Shown piece after piece: positions 6,642 through 7,542 of a DNA stretch of 7,542 bases (position 1 is the stretch's first letter; the number at the start of each line of letters is the position of its first letter). Both the position numbers and the translations under genes were made by a program. Location of the stretch: NCBI GenBank assembly GCA_018065965.1, contig JAGHSH010000240.1:1-7542 (forward strand), in the 5' to 3' direction. Source of the DNA: Candidatus Apopatocola equi. GTDB lineage: Bacteria > Bacillota > Clostridia > Oscillospirales > Oscillospiraceae. The notes beneath the pieces are model-generated. The model saw nothing but the letters and a program-made list of their open reading frames with translations. It was not told the DNA's origin and did not search any database.

Positions 6642-7410
6642 ACGACTGAAACGACTGGAGAAAAACCGCTTTCTCTTCAAAATGCTGGTGAAGCGGGATT
6701 TCACCCGGAAATATAAGCGCACGGTGCTGGGCATGGCCTGGAGCGTCCTCTCCCCGCTGGCAAACCTGCTCATTATGTATCTGGTCTTTTCCCAGCTCTT
6801 CGGCAACAATGTGAACCACTATGCCATCTATCTTTTTGCCGGTCAGCTGGTGTTTTCCTACTTCACGGACGCCACCAACATGGGCATGAGCTGTCTGGTG
6901 AACAACGCGGGCATTTATACCAAGGTCAATGTGCCCAAGTACCTCTTCCTCTTCTCTCAGAACGTCTCCTCGCTCATCAACTTCGGCCTGACCATGGCGG
7001 TGTTCTTCCTTTTTGTGGCCATCGAGGGACTGCCCTTTACCTGGGCTTTCCTGCTGCTGCTTTATCCCACGGGCTGCCTGATCGTGTTCAACACGGGACT
7101 GGGACTGGTGCTCTCTGCCCTGCAGGTGTTCTTCCGGGACATCCAGTATCTCTGGGGCATTGCCACCCAGCTCATCATGTGGCTCTCCGCGATCTTCTAC
7201 ACGGTGGACAGCTTCCCGGAGGCACAGCGCTGGCTCTTCCAGCTCAACCCCCTGTATGTGTATATCAGCTACTTCCGTCAGACCGTGATCGACGGCGCGG
7301 TGCCGGATCTGAAAACGCACCTGCTCTGTGCGCTCTATGCCCTTGTGAGCTTCGGACTGGGCTGCTATATGTACAAGCGCTACAATCAGGAATTTCTCTA
7401 CTATGTCTGA
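6634..7410 (+). CDS. wzm: ABC-2 type polysaccharide export permease (Wzm/TagG-like)
   Basis: A 258-residue integral membrane protein, the usual length for this family. It opens with the cytoplasmic amphipathic stretch that marks polysaccharide ABC-2 permeases: LVKRDFTRKYKRTVLGMAWS (18-37). About six membrane segments follow, near 36-55, 63-80, 108-130, 134-162, 175-192 and 228-247. Other family features are the Lys in YTKVNVPKY (95-103), VFFRDIQYLWGI (165-176) and QLNPLYVYISYFRQTVIDG (203-221) before the last helix. It should form the membrane channel that moves a lipid-linked glycan across the cytoplasmic membrane, paired with the ATPase encoded next. The start at ATG 6634 has AAAGGAG at 6621-6627, six bases upstream; longer readings run back into rmd in another frame. 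In a Gram-positive host the substrate could be a wall polysaccharide rather than an O-antigen, and the sequence alone does not decide. Confidence 0.92.
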   Translation: MLERLKRLEKNRFLFKMLVKRDFTRKYKRTVLGMAWSVLSPLANLLIMYLVFSQLFGNNVNHYAIYLFAGQLVFSYFTDATNMGMSCLVNNAGIYTKVNVPKYLFLFSQNVSSLINFGLTMAVFFLFVAIEGLPFTWAFLLLLYPTGCLIVFNTGLGLVLSALQVFFRDIQYLWGIATQLIMWLSAIFYTVDSFPEAQRWLFQLNPLYVYISYFRQTVIDGAVPDLKTHLLCALYALVSFGLGCYMYKRYNQEFLYYV

Positions 7411-7422
7411 GGTGCGGACAGG

Positions 7423-7542
7423 ATGACGAACAAGGAACAGAACCTGCCTCTTCTGGAGGCGAGGAATGTGGAGATCGCCTATAAGATCGGCGATTTCCGG
7501 GATATCGGACTCAAGGAATATGTGGTGCGCAAGCTGCAGGGA
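7423..7542 (+). CDS. wzt: ABC transporter ATP-binding subunit (Wzt/TagH-like), N-terminal fragment
   Basis: Only the first 40 codons are visible before the right edge. After a short polar leader, LLEARNVEIAYKIG (10-23) is the first strand of an ABC ATPase domain. DIGLKEYVVRKLQG (27-40) matches the family-specific insertion before the Walker A strand in ATPases that export O-antigen, capsule or teichoic acid. Walker A, the signature and Walker B motifs lie beyond the window, as would any C-terminal carbohydrate-binding domain of Wzt type. The start ATG 7423 is 12 bases after the permease stop, with GAGGTG at 7409-7414 overlapping that stop. The position directly after the permease gene is the standard order for these pairs. 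An ATG at 7403 is rejected because its frame closes within eight codons. Confidence 0.85.
   Translation, partial: MTNKEQNLPLLEARNVEIAYKIGDFRDIGLKEYVVRKLQG

Larger units (their letters stand above)
535..7542 (+). other. Polysaccharide biosynthesis and export operon
   Basis: Eight same-strand genes. The junctions, in order, are: 4-base overlap (ATGA at 996), 4-base overlap (ATGA at 3146), 8-base overlap (4326-4333), 4-base overlap (GTGA at 4604), 34-base gap, 8-base overlap (6634-6641) and 12-base gap. No terminator-like hairpin plus T run occurs at any junction. The operon continues past the right edge. Confidence 0.85.

Overview
The window looks like part of a cell-surface polysaccharide (O-antigen, capsule or wall-glycan type) biosynthesis and export locus from a GC-rich low-identity Firmicute, most plausibly a gut Clostridia/Eubacteriales member. 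That placement is an inference. It rests on strong AGGAG-type ribosome binding sites, a sigma-A-like promoter in an AT-rich gap, G/C-biased third codon positions, and a divergent membrane-anchored leucine-rich-repeat protein with a Pro/Ala/Thr linker. No rRNA, tRNA, CRISPR array or insertion sequence is visible.

Layout: (i) positions 1-368, minus strand, hold the N-terminal part of an anchored leucine-rich-repeat surface protein that runs off the left edge. (ii) Positions 369-534 are an AT-rich divergent intergenic region with a clear minus-strand promoter and a weaker plus-strand one. (iii) From 535 to the right edge every gene is on the plus strand and tightly packed, so it is almost certainly one operon. 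The order is: small coiled-coil protein (535-999); double-module GT4 glycosyltransferase (996-3149); single GT4 glycosyltransferase (3146-4333); second small coiled-coil protein (4326-4607); a third-copy GT4 related to both modules of the double enzyme (4604-5653); GDP-6-deoxy-4-keto-mannose reductase Rmd (5688-6641); ABC-2 polysaccharide export permease (6634-7410); and the start of its ATPase (7423 onward).

Working model: Rmd makes GDP-D-rhamnose from the product of GDP-mannose 4,6-dehydratase, which is not in the window. Four GT-B catalytic modules on three polypeptides extend a lipid-linked glycan on the cytoplasmic face, and the Wzm/Wzt-like ABC transporter exports it. The gene content parallels the Pseudomonas aeruginosa A-band D-rhamnan locus (rmd, gmd, wzm, wzt plus several glycosyltransferases), but the glycosyltransferases here are of a different architecture.

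The least explained part is the pair of small proteins. Each has a basic helix motif followed by a heptad coiled coil, and each is encoded by a gene whose stop codon overlaps the start of a glycosyltransferase of the same subfamily. They may be stand-alone membrane-recruiting or scaffold subunits for these enzymes.
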